Below are positions 44,127 through 53,523 of a stretch of 64,000 nt of DNA, one piece after another. Position 1 is the stretch's first letter; every line of letters begins with the position of its first letter. The DNA lies in the NCBI RefSeq assembly GCF_007754155.1, contig NZ_CP037423.1, forward strand, positions 3,224,001-3,288,000, in the 5' to 3' direction. The DNA is from Stieleria neptunia. GTDB lineage: Bacteria > Planctomycetota > Planctomycetia > Pirellulales > Pirellulaceae. The position numbers were made by a program, and so were the translations under genes. The notes under the pieces were generated by a model. It was not told where the DNA came from. It saw nothing but the letters and a program-made list of their open reading frames with translations, and searched no databases.

Positions 44127-44909
44127 ATGCCACTCGCGCGATCACAAAAAGGGACGCTTGCCGCGCTGCTGGCTGCTCTGGTTGGAATTGCGGCCGGTTT
44201 CCTCTGGCTTTCCAACCGCATTCCTTGTTTGGATCGCGGCGGAGTTAGCACGAATATTTTAGCGGACCAGTCTCTCGCCTTGGTCACCGCGACGGCCTAT
44301 TCGAACGATGGATCAGTGTTGCATTCCGATGCGATTCTCATTGACTTGCGTTCCGGCGCGGTCGAGAAGGCATTCGACGAACGTCTCTTCGAGATGTTGT
44401 ATTTGGAAGGATGCGACACGCCCTCGCCGCGTCCGAAGGCGCATTGGCTCGTCGCCAATGACGGCGCGACGTCGATCGGCCGTCGAGAACCGGTTGACGT
44501 GCGATTCGTCGTAACCGAACTCAAGACCGGGAAGACGCTCAAGGAATTCCCCTACACGTTAAATACGTACTCTTTTCGGGTCTTCATCGGTGACCGCTTC
44601 ATGATCACCAAGTTGAAGGACCACTTTGAGATCGTCGATCTCCACGCCGAACACCCCTCGCCAAAACGTGTCTCCACGACACACCCGACGCGTTGGATTT
44701 GGGGAATCCCGGAAGCACGCTATTTCATGTTGGGATCACCCCGTGCCGCAACGGTGACTCCGCCCGAGCTCTATCACGTCGATGAAAATGGAACGATTCG
44801 ACTGGTGCGTCTCATGCGGAGCGCATCGCCGCAACACACGATGCAAAGTCACTCAATTGGTGCCACCTACTTGGTTCAACAAAGTGGTTCAGCAAGATGG
44901 AGGAGTTGA
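44127..44909 (+). CDS. Anchored protein of unknown function, 3' end in repeat
   Basis: A 260-residue protein with an N-terminal transmembrane or signal segment (LAALLAALVGIAAGFLWLS, residues 10-28) and a periplasmic beta-rich part with short strands (SDAILIDLRSGAVEK, DVRFVVTELKTGK, HFEIVDLHAEH) that look like beta-propeller blades. The protein ends QQSGSARWRS just before a copy of repeat R1, so the original gene may have been longer and cut by the repeat. Not assigned to a family. Confidence 0.65.
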   Translation: MPLARSQKGTLAALLAALVGIAAGFLWLSNRIPCLDRGGVSTNILADQSLALVTATAYSNDGSVLHSDAILIDLRSGAVEKAFDERLFEMLYLEGCDTPSPRPKAHWLVANDGATSIGRREPVDVRFVVTELKTGKTLKEFPYTLNTYSFRVFIGDRFMITKLKDHFEIVDLHAEHPSPKRVSTTHPTRWIWGIPEARYFMLGSPRAATVTPPELYHVDENGTIRLVRLMRSASPQHTMQSHSIGATYLVQQSGSARWRS

Positions 44910-44937
44910 ATGGGGAGGCGGTTTTGATTGAGGCTCC

Positions 44938-45020
44938 TGAGATGGCAGGCAAATCGGGGGCAGATAAATTGGGTGGACTGCTGGGAGGAGGGGCGACAGG
45001 AAAATGGGTGACAAGAAAAT
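44938..45020 (+). repeat. Dispersed repeat family R1, copy
   Basis: Contains GAGATGGCAGGCAAATCGG, GGGCAGATAAATTGGG and GGGGCGACAGGAAAATGGGT followed by GACAAGAAAAT: the R1 module with small changes. It fills most of the gap between two convergent genes. Confidence 0.65.
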
Positions 45021-45087
45021 TTGGCGTCTCGGTGGGCTGTTGTGTGGTTGGAGGTAGAATCGAAACGGCGTCCACATTGTGGCCGGC

Positions 45088-46323
45088 TCAAGGGGGCGAG
45101 ACAGGGTTGGATTCGGCTGGAGGAAGAACCTCGATCGTTTGCTGGGAATCCATCTGCAATGCACGGCATTGGCGGAGTCGGTTTTTGATTTCCTGGACAA
45201 TGCGATGGGTTGGTTCTCCGCCGAGTCCGCCGTAGGTCGCTTGGAATTCGTCTCGTGGAATTCCCTCCGGCAGGTCGGTGATCGGAGGGCAATAATCCGC
45301 AGCATCCAAGCCGCTTTGGATGGCTTGTTGGAGCTTTAATGCGGAGGTTGCGTCGTGGGTGGCCGCTTCGGCAAACAGGACACCGGCGCGATCCGCCACG
45401 AGATCGACGAACGAGAACCCAGAGCCTCCGGGATTCGAATCCATCAACTCTTTCATGACCCCCACGGAAGTCGAGCGATTCCCATCGGCGAGCACTGTCA
45501 GCGACGCGCTGACCCAAAAGTGTCGTGGCAGGTCGCCGCGGCCGCGCAGTTGGACTTTCTGGCGAAGCCGACTGATCGTTTCATGGTGGGACTGATCGAG
45601 CGAGCGCCGCGCCACCATTGCGACGCGTTCATCTCCCAAGATGACGCCGAGTGCGAGAATCGCGGTCTGGTTGGCTTGCACCGGATCGGAGGCGTCGGAA
45701 ATCTCTGCGGCGAATTGAAACGCCATCGCGACACATTCCGCAAAGCCTTCGTCCCCGGCGGGAATCTTATCGACGCTTGCTAACACGTACTCGCCCGTGA
45801 TTCGTGCACTCCGATCCAAGTTGTCGGAGATGCCGTGTGGAATCGCCCAAACGAACAGTCCGCCGGCGATCACGATCAATGAAATTCTCGCGACCAGACT
45901 CTTTCGAATCGCCACTCCAGTCGTGACACCGATGATGGCAAAGACGATCGCAAAGCCGACCTGAAATGCGATCGGAAAGTAGCCATAGTTGATCCACATC
46001 GATGCGATGGCCAGGGACGGCGCGACGGCGAGCGCGATGATCGTCGACTGGCGCAGCGGTCGACGGCTGAGACTCAATGCCACCAGAACGCCGAGCACGC
46101 CGATGCCGATGGCACGTAGCGTGAACGTCGTGGCCGCCCGCGACGACGCGTCCGATAATCCGGTTAGTTTTCCAACGACCTTGACCGCGACGTCGGGTGC
46201 TCCCAATGGACGTGGATCAGGGGCGAGGCACAGCACCGCGAACCATACCGAGACAAACACCAACCCGAGTGCAGGCGACAAACCAGGGGGACGTGATGGC
46301 TGTCGAATCGTGACCGGTTTCAT
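45088..46323 (-). CDS. Polytopic membrane protein with soluble C-terminal domain
   Basis: A 411-residue protein with five or six membrane segments in residues 18-175 and a soluble helical C-terminal part. The latter includes HFWVSASLTVLADGN, VGVMKELMDS and GSGFSFVDLVADRAGVLFA. The spacing 'H..xSAxxT..., GxxKExxD, GSGxSxxDLxAD' resembles the short YfiM/DUF2279-like and VanZ-like membrane protein motifs, but here in a soluble setting, so I do not assign a function. It is convergent with the gene at 44127; an R1 copy lies upstream. Confidence 0.65.
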   Translation of the reverse strand: MKPVTIRQPSRPPGLSPALGLVFVSVWFAVLCLAPDPRPLGAPDVAVKVVGKLTGLSDASSRAATTFTLRAIGIGVLGVLVALSLSRRPLRQSTIIALAVAPSLAIASMWINYGYFPIAFQVGFAIVFAIIGVTTGVAIRKSLVARISLIVIAGGLFVWAIPHGISDNLDRSARITGEYVLASVDKIPAGDEGFAECVAMAFQFAAEISDASDPVQANQTAILALGVILGDERVAMVARRSLDQSHHETISRLRQKVQLRGRGDLPRHFWVSASLTVLADGNRSTSVGVMKELMDSNPGGSGFSFVDLVADRAGVLFAEAATHDATSALKLQQAIQSGLDAADYCPPITDLPEGIPRDEFQATYGGLGGEPTHRIVQEIKNRLRQCRALQMDSQQTIEVLPPAESNPVSPP

Positions 46324-46415
46324 GGGGTTTGGTCGTGTTGGATTGGGTGACTGTTTGGTGAAAGCCGACGCGTTTCGCGGGGGGACGCTGAAATGTTGGG
46401 GGGCAATGGCGGACG

Positions 46416-46491
46416 GGAGATGGCAGAAAAGTGCGGGGCAGAAAGATGGGAGCGGCGGGGGCAGGGCGATAGGAAAGTGGGTGGCAGGAAG
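46416..46491 (+). repeat. Dispersed repeat family R1, copy
   Basis: Reads GGGAGATGGCAGAAAAGTGC, GGGCAGAAAGATGGGAGCGG and GGGCGATAGGAAAGTGGGTG. It is the R1 module with a few substitutions, in the intergenic gap between the membrane protein gene and the cupin gene. Confidence 0.65.
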
Positions 46492-46520
46492 ACACCGATC
46501 TTGGGACTGCGCTATCGCGA

Positions 46521-47015
46521 CTAATTGTGCGAGATTTTAATCTCGATGCCGTAGCGTGGCGCGGCTTTGAGTAGCTTTTCGATTTCGTCTTCGCTTGGCG
46601 GTGGGGCCGTCGCTGCGTCATCGGGTAGCAACTGCCCGACCTCGAAGAACATCTCTTCCAGCCCGGCTGGAGCAAGGGTGATCAACATGCGAGCGGTCTT
46701 GTCGGTCTCGTTCTTGAAACAATGCAAACTGCCAACCGGCATGTTCAAAAACGTGCCTTCACCGGCAACAAATCGGTGGTCGCCGAGTTGAAACGTCATC
46801 TCGCCCTCAAGAACAAGAAACGATTCCTCTTCGCGGCTGTGAGCATGCGGGGGCGGGCCGCCGCCCGGCGGTACAACGGCCTCGAACATGGTGTACTTGC
46901 CGGACGTCTCGTCCCCTGTCGCGAGGAACCGGTAAATATCGCCGACAATGCCGATCCGTTTGCCGTCACCGGGCTTTCGTAGGGTTGCTGGACGATTCAT
47001 GGATGAATCTTTCAT
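46521..47015 (-). CDS. Cupin domain protein
   Basis: A 164-residue single-domain cupin. The first motif is PPPHAHSREEESFLVLEGEM, which supplies two His and a Glu for metal binding (HxH...E); the second is near VGSLHCFKN. This matches quercetin dioxygenase-like cupins; the substrate is unknown. ATG 47000 (MNRPATLRK) is a possible later start. It is divergent from the SRPBCC gene. Confidence 0.85.
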   Translation of the reverse strand: MKDSSMNRPATLRKPGDGKRIGIVGDIYRFLATGDETSGKYTMFEAVVPPGGGPPPHAHSREEESFLVLEGEMTFQLGDHRFVAGEGTFLNMPVGSLHCFKNETDKTARMLITLAPAGLEEMFFEVGQLLPDDAATAPPPSEDEIEKLLKAAPRYGIEIKISHN

Positions 47016-47198
47016 TCAAAAGAGTTGGATTCGACCTTGATGCCACTTGCTTCATGGCAGATCAGCGTATCGTAAGCCACTCGCGATTGACTTTCGAGCG
47101 TGACGACTTTGATTTTGTTTTCGCTTCGGCGATCATTGCCATCGTTCAACCTTTCAACCCTTTCACCCGTTTCAGCATTCTGGAAAGAGGCACAACGC

Positions 47199-47672
47199 AT
47201 GTCGGAACTGAAGACCTTTGAGATCGGTTGCGTCCAATACGAATTGGAGATTGAAATCAAGGCCGACCGGACGGTCGTTTGGAAGGCACTCATTGAGCAG
47301 CCGGATCGCTGGTGGTTGCCCGATTTCCGAATGGTGGACGAAGCATCGACGGTTGAATTTGACGTACGCCCAGGCGGCCACGGTTTGATCGAGTCTCGAG
47401 ACGGAGGCGGCTTTTTGGTGTGGTACACCATCCAGTTTTATCAACCCGACGAGTTCAAGATCTACCTTGTGGGGAATGTCGCACCGGATTGGGGCGGTCC
47501 CTCCACAAGCAATCTGTGTCTGTCCTTGGACCGGCGCGGCGACGGTTCTGTTCTGAAACTCTCAGACACGCATCATGGCCATGTCAGTGAGGCCTACATG
47601 GGTTCGCTGAAGGACGGTTGGGCGAAGCTATTCGGCGAGGGCCTGCGTCGGCATGTCGAGTCCGTGGATTGA
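47199..47672 (+). CDS. SRPBCC (AHSA1-like) domain protein
   Basis: A 157-residue protein from ATG 47199, which is preceded by GGAAAGAGG; the frame is open further upstream. It shows the START/Bet v1-like helix-grip fold of the Aha1-domain family: YELEIEIKADRTVVWKALIEQPDRWW at the start, central strands (VEFDVRPGGHGLIES, FLVWYTIQFYQPDEFKIYLV) and a long C-terminal helix (AYMGSLKDGWAKLFGEGLRRHV). Family members bind hydrophobic ligands or act as regulators; the ligand is unknown. Confidence 0.8.
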   Translation: MSELKTFEIGCVQYELEIEIKADRTVVWKALIEQPDRWWLPDFRMVDEASTVEFDVRPGGHGLIESRDGGGFLVWYTIQFYQPDEFKIYLVGNVAPDWGGPSTSNLCLSLDRRGDGSVLKLSDTHHGHVSEAYMGSLKDGWAKLFGEGLRRHVESVD

Positions 47673-47775
47673 GCCGTCGGGCACACGTGGGAACGGTCTC
47701 TTTGTGGCTTCAAGCGAAGCGGATCGCCGCGAAGGTCAATGTACGGCAGCCTTTCCAGGCTGTCATTCCAGCGTC

Positions 47776-47800
47776 GACAGGCTGGAAGCCTATCCCACTT
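47776..47800 (+). repeat. Dispersed repeat family R2, copy at kinase gene end
   Basis: GACAGGCTGGAAGC followed by CTATCCCACTT. A near-identical stretch lies at 55187-55211, and the following bases (ATTTTCCGTGCGTTG) recur near 44060. The stop codon of the minus-strand kinase gene falls in this repeat. Confidence 0.6.
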
Positions 47801-50800
47801 ATTTTCCGTGCGTTGCTTCGATCGCTGCCAGGTCGAACAACACACAGCACGAACCTCCGTCGCCCTGTCGGTGGCGTCGTCCGGTCGCAAGCAGATAGCG
47901 TCCATCATCGGAGGAGGAAAGTCGACGAATCAGCGCGTGTGGCAAGTGTCCGATCATTTTCTGTTCGCCGGAGAGTGACCATCCCATGACTTCACCCCGG
48001 TCATTCCCGGTGACAATCAATTGATGAGACTTCAAATACGTTAAAGCGGTGATCGATCCCGGTGTCGTCGCAAGGGGCTTTGCTTGTCGTTCCTTGTCAA
48101 TGTCGATGATTCGAAGTTGACGGGAATCTGAACGGTAGCAGCAGATGGTGTTGTGATCGATCCACGCGAATTGACCGCCGTCGGACAATTCGGTAACCGG
48201 GGCCAGCGTTTGAGAATAGAGAGACGTGTGATCGTTGCCCATGCCGATCGCGATTCGGGAGCCGTCGGCATTGAATTCGATGTGGCGCGGAACGCCGAGC
48301 AAGAGCGTCGGTTGTTGCCAAAGTGTCTTCGTTGCCAGATCCCAGATCTCCACTCGCTTGGCTTGGAAGGCGACGGCAAGCAAGTTGCCTGTTTCACAGT
48401 GGTCGAGCGAGTTGGGCTGATATTTTACGTTCAGCGAAGTTGCTCGGCGCGTCGCGATCTCAATCACATCGACGCACTTGTTGGGGCGGCCGACAATCAA
48501 GGACTTGCCGTCGCCGGTGAATTCAAGACAACGGACCTCACCTCCGGCGGGGAAGTTTACCAGTTTGCCCTGAGCAATTTCCAGCAGATACAGACTACCA
48601 TCGCGTAGGGGAGTGAACGCGCAGCGTGTTCCTGCTGGATCCAACGCGGAGGCGTTAATGTTGTACAGCATGTCTGACAATCCGCTACGAGACAAATCGA
48701 ACGCAATCGTGATGCCTCGCCCGGGAATCGTCCGCATCAATTCCGCTTCGACGACGTTTCGAACGGGCTCGAGATTGCCTGTTGAGATCAGCATGGACTC
48801 ATAAACGGCCTGCCAATTCTTTACGACGTTGGCGGGATTGAATTGTGCTTTGGCTTGCAGTTGGGCCAACTGTTTCTTGCGAGCCGCTCGTTCCTCCTCG
48901 CTCTGCTTGGCACGGAGATCCTCTAGCCAATCGATCCACCTTAAGGTGCAATACTGTTCGAGCGAGGAGACGTCGACGGTCTTGACGAGCGACCGAAGGT
49001 GAGCCTCCGCTTGGTCGATTTGACCGGTTCGAAGTTTCCAGAGTGCGAAGACATATTGGCAATACCAATCGTCCGGGAAGTTTTTCGCGAGTGTTTCCAG
49101 ATCCTCAAAATAGACGGAAAACGTATGCTCCTGTTGCGTCCCGACCAGAAGGACGCGGAACACAAACGCGGTGCCGGGGTTTCGCAGATCCAGCCGTCGC
49201 AGCATCGTCGCTTCGTCGCCGGTCATGGCGCGACTGAACTGCTGTAACAGAGCACGGTCTTTCGTAAACGATTCGACGTATGCCTGGACGGTCTGGTAGA
49301 TCGGATCATCTGGTTTCAGCGTCGCAGCTCGCTGAAAATCAGAAAACGCTTCCCGTTGCCGACGCATGCGGCTGAAGGTCATTGCTCGCTGGAAATGCAA
49401 TTCGGCTTGATCGGGCGACTCAATCAAACGTTTGGTGATCGAATGAATCTGGTTGTCCAGATTCACAAAGGCCGGTGTTTGTCCGGCATGCCACCGTTTC
49501 AGGTTTTCAAGCGGACCGAGGCGATGTTGAAAAAACGGCATCATCCATCGCATCTCCAAGATCGATTCCAGATCCTCGATGGACGCTGTCGATTCGGAGC
49601 CGAGTAGCGGTGTCAATTGCCGCTGGACCATTTCCGATTTCATCAGCGATCGGCGTGCCAAATCGAGTTGACCATTGCAGGCCAGCATGAGGGTCCACCA
49701 GTAGTCGTGGAGCCACTTTTGCAGCTCTGATTTCGTCAGTTGCCCCGCCGCCGCTCGGTGATCCAATGCAAGTGCAAGTCGCCCCTGACGAAATCGGATG
49801 GTGGCAAGGCAATGGTGAAGGCTCCAGTCACTCCAACGTTCTCCCTGGACCTGCTCCGCGATCCGATCGATTAACGCCTGGTCCCACTGTCTTTCCTGAT
49901 GGAGCGCGAGTAGGCGGAGTATTTCGACTTGAGCAGGCAGCGGAAGTTGGGGAGCGTTTCGCAGCGTCTGTTCCAGGGTTTGCAAGTATCGGTCAGCTTT
50001 AGGGCGTAGATCTGAATCGTCTCGCGCGGCAATCATCAGTCCGAGTGCGACGCGGCAGCGCAGTGGCCAATGCATCTCGTGTGTTTGTTGTCCAGCGGCA
50101 TATTCCGCCTCTGCGTCAACGTAGGCTTGTTTGATCAACAGGCCGTCGACACGGTCCTCCCATTGATCCCGCGTCTCATGCCGTGCCGCTCTGTCAATCG
50201 GCGTCTGCACCAGTTGAATGTCCCCCTCATCGGCCGCTTCCGTTTTGATCGCCTGAGAATTCAAAGCGTTTTTCCGACGTACCGCCGGCCGATCTGCTTG
50301 GGGCGTTGTCGGCTCCGATTGTGGATCATGATCTTCTTGGGGCGGCGGAGATTGCTCATCAAATTGACCAAGGATGACAACCAATTCGATGTAATCGAAC
50401 CACATTTGAGGCACAGGGGTATGAGCATTTGCCTTGAGTTCGAGCTGCAATTGTTGGGCTTTCTCGAATGCGCGGAGTGCTTCTGTCGAACGTCCCATCC
50501 GATCCAAGATCAGCGCCGACCAAGCCGTATCGACGGCGCGATGCATGACGTTATTTGGCGAGAGGCGTCGCGCGTCACTCAAAGCGACGAGCGCATCGCG
50601 GTCGCGTCCCAATCGGAACAACAACATCATCTGAGAATGGGGGTATCTCCAATCCTTCGGTCGTCCCTTCGCTTCAGCGACGACGGCGTCGAGCATTCGC
50701 GACAAATCGGCCGGGGGATCCGGGTGCAAACAGCAGATGCGGGGAATCGTATTGGTGCCCTCCCCTGTTTGTGCCCAGCGATTGCCAAGCCACTTTCTGT

Positions 50801-52571
50801 GACCTTCGTAAGTCGTTAACGAAGTTTGTCCATCGGCTTGAAGGTCATAGGCGGCGATCATCGTGGCCAAGGCGTGATTCCAACCTTGATTCGGCGCTTG
50901 TTCGATCAGTTGTCGGGCGAGCGAAACGGCACGATTGATCTCGCCACTTCGAATCGCGTGGACCACGTCGTCTTCCTTCACGAGTTGGTCCGGAGAGGAT
51001 GCGATCACGGAGGCGTCTTTTTCGGGCAAGGCACTTTGCATCACGCCGAATCCGGTACGGTTCGAGAACAGCAACAACAGACCGATCGCAATTGCAGCCG
51101 CCGCCGCAACGGGCAGAAAGACTTTCAACGAGGGGAGTGCGGATCTTTGCGGAATCATTGGACCGCGATCACGTTTCGGTTGCAGATCCGTCGGCGATGG
51201 AATGTCATTGAAATCGGTCAAATCGGCCGACAGCATTCCCGGACCGACCTTGCAATTCTCGGCGAGCTGCAACAAGTTCGAGTGTTCTGTAAAACTGGAC
51301 AGCTCCAACGCGACGCATGCTGCAGTTTGGGGGCGTTGCTGCGGAGATGGCGACAGCAAGCGATTGATGTAATTTTGCAGATTCGGGGGGAGGTCGTTTT
51401 GGACGCCGTCAATTTCCACCAGTCGCGCGTCCAAGTTCAGATCGACGGCTGCCGATCTGTTCTTTAAGTGCCGTGCCTGTGGCGTTTGCCCGGTCAAGAG
51501 CTGGAACAGGGTGGCACCCAACGCATACAGGTCCGCGCGTTCATCGACCGGGGTCTCGCTGCGAAACTGCTCGGGCGCCATGTACTCCGGGGTACCGACG
51601 AAAGAGCCGGCGTGCGTGAGGCCACCACCGGTCGTTGTGGCTGCTTCGGTGTGCTCCACGTTTTCCACCCAACCGGCCAAACCCAGGTCGAGCACTTTGA
51701 CGTTTCCGTCGGTTGTCAACATCAAGTTCGATGGTTTGATGTCTCGATGTAGCAGGCCGCTATCGTGTGCATGCTGCAAACCGAGGGCTGCTTGACGAAC
51801 GATTTCACACGCATCGGCAACGTTTAGCGGTCCGCGCTGACGGACGATCCGTCCCAGATCTGCACCTTCGACAAGTTCCATCACCAAGAAGTGCCGCCCA
51901 TCGACGCTGCCCGCATCCGAAGCACTGATCAGGTTGGGGTGGTTCACTTTGCCGGCCGCGAGCATCTCCCGGCGAAAACGTGCAACCGAACTTTCCGACC
52001 GCAGTTTTTCCTCCGGCAGAACCTTCACCGCGAACGCTTTTCTTAGATTCAAATGCACGGCCAGGTAGACGCTTCCCATCCCTCCCTGCCCAATCTTTTT
52101 TAGCAATCGATAGTCGCGAAGTCGGGTTCCTGCAGCGATCGCGACGTCATTCTTGGTCGCGGTATTGCAGTCCGCTGACCGGGACGTCGAAATCGCCTTT
52201 TGCAAGAGTTCGAATTCAGGTTCGGCAAGGTATCTTTGGCTGCTGCTATCTTCTTGAAGTTCCTGCAGCAAAATGACGTGTTGCTGTTCGAGTGTTGACG
52301 TCAATGATTCACAGTTCGAGCAAGTGTCCAGGTGACGACAGATTGCACGCGCCTGGTCATCTTCGACCGCGCCGACGAGAAGGTCGTGGAGCGTTTTTCT
52401 TGATGGGCAAGGAATCTGCATCGCAGGGACTCCGGTGGTTGACGATGATGCATTGATCGCTGGCATGGTGCGACGTCTGACGCACGGCGGAGTGACAAAC
52501 GCCGGCATGCCATACTGAACAACACCGTCGCGCAACGCGGACCGGTCGATCCGCCGCGCATTTTGCCCCAT
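47799..52571 (-). CDS. Ser/Thr protein kinase with TPR and WD40 parts
   Basis: A 1590-residue PknB-type kinase. Residues about 60-105 hold a zf-HC2-like anti-sigma motif (CRHLDTCSNCESL). The kinase domain (about 153-430) has GQGGMG, Lys183, HRD (275-277) and DLG in place of DFG (295-297), a change seen in active relatives. A transmembrane helix lies at about 480-505 (VFLPVAAAAAIAIGLLLLF). The next 800 residues are helical TPR-like repeats, and the last 250 are WD40-like blades. The start ATG 52571 has AAGGATC 5-11 bp upstream and comes 40 bp after the sigma factor stop, so both are one operon. The zinc-finger part may bind that sigma factor. Confidence 0.92.
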   Translation of the reverse strand: MGQNARRIDRSALRDGVVQYGMPAFVTPPCVRRRTMPAINASSSTTGVPAMQIPCPSRKTLHDLLVGAVEDDQARAICRHLDTCSNCESLTSTLEQQHVILLQELQEDSSSQRYLAEPEFELLQKAISTSRSADCNTATKNDVAIAAGTRLRDYRLLKKIGQGGMGSVYLAVHLNLRKAFAVKVLPEEKLRSESSVARFRREMLAAGKVNHPNLISASDAGSVDGRHFLVMELVEGADLGRIVRQRGPLNVADACEIVRQAALGLQHAHDSGLLHRDIKPSNLMLTTDGNVKVLDLGLAGWVENVEHTEAATTTGGGLTHAGSFVGTPEYMAPEQFRSETPVDERADLYALGATLFQLLTGQTPQARHLKNRSAAVDLNLDARLVEIDGVQNDLPPNLQNYINRLLSPSPQQRPQTAACVALELSSFTEHSNLLQLAENCKVGPGMLSADLTDFNDIPSPTDLQPKRDRGPMIPQRSALPSLKVFLPVAAAAAIAIGLLLLFSNRTGFGVMQSALPEKDASVIASSPDQLVKEDDVVHAIRSGEINRAVSLARQLIEQAPNQGWNHALATMIAAYDLQADGQTSLTTYEGHRKWLGNRWAQTGEGTNTIPRICCLHPDPPADLSRMLDAVVAEAKGRPKDWRYPHSQMMLLFRLGRDRDALVALSDARRLSPNNVMHRAVDTAWSALILDRMGRSTEALRAFEKAQQLQLELKANAHTPVPQMWFDYIELVVILGQFDEQSPPPQEDHDPQSEPTTPQADRPAVRRKNALNSQAIKTEAADEGDIQLVQTPIDRAARHETRDQWEDRVDGLLIKQAYVDAEAEYAAGQQTHEMHWPLRCRVALGLMIAARDDSDLRPKADRYLQTLEQTLRNAPQLPLPAQVEILRLLALHQERQWDQALIDRIAEQVQGERWSDWSLHHCLATIRFRQGRLALALDHRAAAGQLTKSELQKWLHDYWWTLMLACNGQLDLARRSLMKSEMVQRQLTPLLGSESTASIEDLESILEMRWMMPFFQHRLGPLENLKRWHAGQTPAFVNLDNQIHSITKRLIESPDQAELHFQRAMTFSRMRRQREAFSDFQRAATLKPDDPIYQTVQAYVESFTKDRALLQQFSRAMTGDEATMLRRLDLRNPGTAFVFRVLLVGTQQEHTFSVYFEDLETLAKNFPDDWYCQYVFALWKLRTGQIDQAEAHLRSLVKTVDVSSLEQYCTLRWIDWLEDLRAKQSEEERAARKKQLAQLQAKAQFNPANVVKNWQAVYESMLISTGNLEPVRNVVEAELMRTIPGRGITIAFDLSRSGLSDMLYNINASALDPAGTRCAFTPLRDGSLYLLEIAQGKLVNFPAGGEVRCLEFTGDGKSLIVGRPNKCVDVIEIATRRATSLNVKYQPNSLDHCETGNLLAVAFQAKRVEIWDLATKTLWQQPTLLLGVPRHIEFNADGSRIAIGMGNDHTSLYSQTLAPVTELSDGGQFAWIDHNTICCYRSDSRQLRIIDIDKERQAKPLATTPGSITALTYLKSHQLIVTGNDRGEVMGWSLSGEQKMIGHLPHALIRRLSSSDDGRYLLATGRRHRQGDGGSCCVLFDLAAIEATHGK

Positions 52572-52611
52572 CGGCGATCCTTAAGTCGTTTGGACGCAGC
52601 CAGTTACACCA

Positions 52612-53247
52612 TCAAACAAAACGCCCAAGGTCCAGTCGCAACCGCCGTGTTACCCGGTATTTCGCCTGCCTCACGGCGGAAGGCTTCATTCCGAATTGCT
52701 CCGCGACTTCGGCCGCGGTGTGTCCTTCGAGTGCGATCAGACGAAAACATTGCCAAGTCCGATCGTCGAAATCCCCGCGGGCCGCGTCGAGAGCGGCCTG
52801 CAGTGGCGTCTGGGGATCCGATCGACCGTCGGCTGAAAGTGTCGCGGCCGACAGAGAGGCTTCGTCGAGTGATTCGGGTTCGGCGAGCAGACGCAACTGG
52901 ATCGAACTGCCTCCCTGTGCACGTGGCCCCCGCAAGGTGCGCTGCAGATGATTGCGGATCGCGTTTCGGGTGATCACGAACAACCAGCCGCGAAAACTGC
53001 CTCCGCCCTCGGGACGATGCGAAAACGTCGAGATCGATCGATGGACCGATCCAAAAACCTGTTGGGACACGTCCAAGGCATCTTCAGCTTGTAAATCACA
53101 CGTTCGGCACCAAACATAGATCAGCGGCGAATAGCGTTCGACAAATTGTTCCCATGCCTGATCGTCTTGTGCACGGATCCCATCCACTAACCCGTCATCG
53201 GTTGAGCCCGGAGTGGCGAACAAGCTGGGGGACGAAGTCGATGTCAT
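52612..53247 (-). CDS. ECF-type RNA polymerase sigma factor
   Basis: A 211-residue ECF sigma factor from ATG 53247. Region 2 includes WEQFVERYSPLIYVWCRTC and DALDVSQQVFGSVHRSISTF; region 4 includes DDRTWQCFRLIALEGHTAAEVAEQFGMKPSAVRQAKYRVTRRL. The two regions are separated by a long linker (about 110-150). It is the first gene of an operon with the zinc-finger kinase behind it, so the pair is likely a signalling module in which the kinase or its zinc finger controls the sigma factor. Confidence 0.9.
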   Translation of the reverse strand: MTSTSSPSLFATPGSTDDGLVDGIRAQDDQAWEQFVERYSPLIYVWCRTCDLQAEDALDVSQQVFGSVHRSISTFSHRPEGGGSFRGWLFVITRNAIRNHLQRTLRGPRAQGGSSIQLRLLAEPESLDEASLSAATLSADGRSDPQTPLQAALDAARGDFDDRTWQCFRLIALEGHTAAEVAEQFGMKPSAVRQAKYRVTRRLRLDLGRFV

Positions 53248-53337
53248 GGCGTCGAATCCGTGAAGAGAAGCGTCATTGCCGGTGTAGAAAACGGCAGCGT
53301 CCATCCTAGCAGGATTGACGGGGAAAGGGGCGGTCGC

Positions 53338-53420
53338 GGGAGATGGCAGAAAGATCGAGGGGCAGAAAAATGGGAGCGGCGGAGAGAAGGGGCGACAGGA
53401 AAATGGGCGACAAGAAAATA
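53338..53420 (+). repeat. Dispersed repeat family R1, copy
   Basis: Reads GGGAGATGGCAGAAAGATCG, GGGGCAGAAAAATGGGAGCG and GGGGCGACAGGAAAATGGGC with GACAAGAAAATA: the best match to the R1 consensus. It lies between the sigma factor gene and the secreted protein gene. Confidence 0.7.
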
Positions 53421-53523
53421 ATATGTCTTAAAGCAGGCGGGATCCTTCGGGCCCATGGTGGGGAGGACGAGATCGAGGGGCTGAAATATCGCAGCCCGTC
53501 GATCGTCCGCGGACGCATGCTCG

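Noticed and set aside
50070..50819. 249-codon plus-strand frame
   Set aside because: Antisense to the TPR part of the second kinase; no motif of its own.
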